Assembly: GCA_904063045.1 (NCBI GenBank)
Contig: CAJFCJ010000120.1
Span: 1 to 34,222 of the forward strand
Length of the DNA: 34,222 nt
Reading direction: 5' to 3'
Origin: Dimorphilus gyrociliatus
Lineage: Eukaryota > Annelida > Polychaeta > Dinophilidae
A model generated the notes under the pieces. That model searched no databases. It was not told where the DNA came from and saw only the letters and a program-made list of their open reading frames with translations. Position 1 is the first letter of the stretch, and every line of letters begins with the position of its first letter. Shown here piece by piece: positions 33,600-34,222 of the stretch. Position numbers and translations under genes: made by a program.

Positions 33600-34222
33600 C
33601 AACCTTTAAAATCAAATGGTGAACATTCAATTTTTAATAAATTATTAATTGTTTTTTCATTAAGTTTAAAAATCATTTCAAATTCATTTTTTTTTGGCAT
33701 AAACATCGTTTATCATTGAAATTGCCATAAATTTGATAATTTCGTTGATTTTTCCTTAATAATAATAATGAATATTCTTTTTGGCGTTTTTGGGAGAAAA
33801 TGTCTACAAAAGACAGAATGGAAAACTGCAAAATGGCGCATGTACACATTTAGGCAGTTTGTAGGTACTAAACACATAAGCTCGTAACCAGGCTCACAAA
33901 CTCACACAATACACCCAAATTGTTACATTTCATTCATCAATGGAAAGCAATATTGAAAGAGTATTATAGAGTACTTTACACACCTAAAACTACAACATAC
34001 ACTATTTAAACTAAGTTGTAAAAGTATTTTACAACTTAGATGTTAACCCTAATTATTATACACATCATATTTAATGAATATTAATTATATCTTCCACTAT
34101 TCTATTTATATTTGAGCTTTTAGATTATTGTCACTTTTCAACAGTATTGTATGCACAATACTATATTGAATGATTAAGTTTAATACTTTTATCCTACCAG
34201 TCCTTTACACAGAAACATATAT
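33600..34222. other. Right-edge non-coding region
   Basis: AT-rich DNA, perhaps holding upstream exons of the decayed receptor that could not be recognised. A TTTTTGGGAGAAAATG segment near 33788 matches, inverted, the short repeat downstream of the transposase. Nothing else is seen. Confidence 0.45.

Noticed and set aside
1-34222. Genome-wide reassignment of TGA to Cys or use of a ciliate-like code
   Set aside because: TGA ends the adenosine-like GPCR and the RBR gene at sensible places, and intact genes here have no internal TGA. The internal TGAs occur only in genes that also carry frameshifts.
1-34222. CRISPR arrays, tRNA or rRNA genes, integrated virus
   Set aside because: No regularly spaced repeats, no tRNA T-loop consensus in a plausible cloverleaf, no rRNA-like conserved blocks and no viral polymerase or capsid motifs were seen.

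Overview
The window is nuclear DNA of an animal (metazoan). The genes have GT-AG introns, mostly 50-100 bp. The encoded modules are typical of animals: rhodopsin-class GPCRs, LDL-receptor class A (LDLa), SRCR, LRR-7TM, thrombospondin type 1, chitin-binding peritrophin, C1q-like, F5/8C-like lectin and Ly6-like domains. The DNA is strongly AT-rich (about 70% by eye). Which phylum it belongs to cannot be told from the sequence alone; an early-branching animal or a small-genome lophotrochozoan would both fit.

Layout. 0.8-1.8 kb (+): an intact two-exon class A GPCR. 2.6-5.3 kb (-): an intronless RING-between-RING E3 ligase with one frame break. 5.7-6.7 kb (-): an intronless adenosine-receptor-like GPCR. 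8.1-10.4 kb (-): an intact five-exon secreted lectin-like protein combining F5/8C-like and farnesoic-acid-methyltransferase-type domains. 11.7-12.7 kb (+): a second GPCR of the first family, damaged. 14.4-15.7 kb (+): a three-exon MULE-type transposase with its DDE triad intact and a repeat cluster downstream. 16.9-21.3 kb (-): a long furin-like cysteine-rich secreted protein with a Ly6-like tail, decayed by several frameshifts and three in-frame TGA codons. 21.9-22.8 kb (+): a third, 5'-truncated copy of the GPCR family. 23.1-24.8 kb (+): a secreted CBM14-TSP1-C1q-like protein. 25.9-26.4 kb (+): remnants of LDLa repeats. 27.7-28.6 kb (-): a three-exon GNAT acetyltransferase. 29.5-31.7 kb (-): an SRCR-LDLa protein whose splice phases fit across seven exons, including a 28-nt microexon. 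32.2-33.55 kb (-): a decayed LDLa-LRR-7TM receptor (LGR/relaxin-receptor type).

The locus is mostly cell-surface receptors and secreted adhesion or recognition proteins. Many are modular proteins joined at phase-1 introns, the signature of exon shuffling. Several families occur as intact and broken copies side by side (three GPCRs sharing one phase-2 intron; LDLa receptor pieces on both strands), which suggests local birth-and-death duplication. No RNA gene, CRISPR array or prokaryotic operon was seen. Intergenic DNA carries CT/GA microsatellites and a dispersed element pairing telomere-like TTAGGG units with the core GGACGTTTTC.
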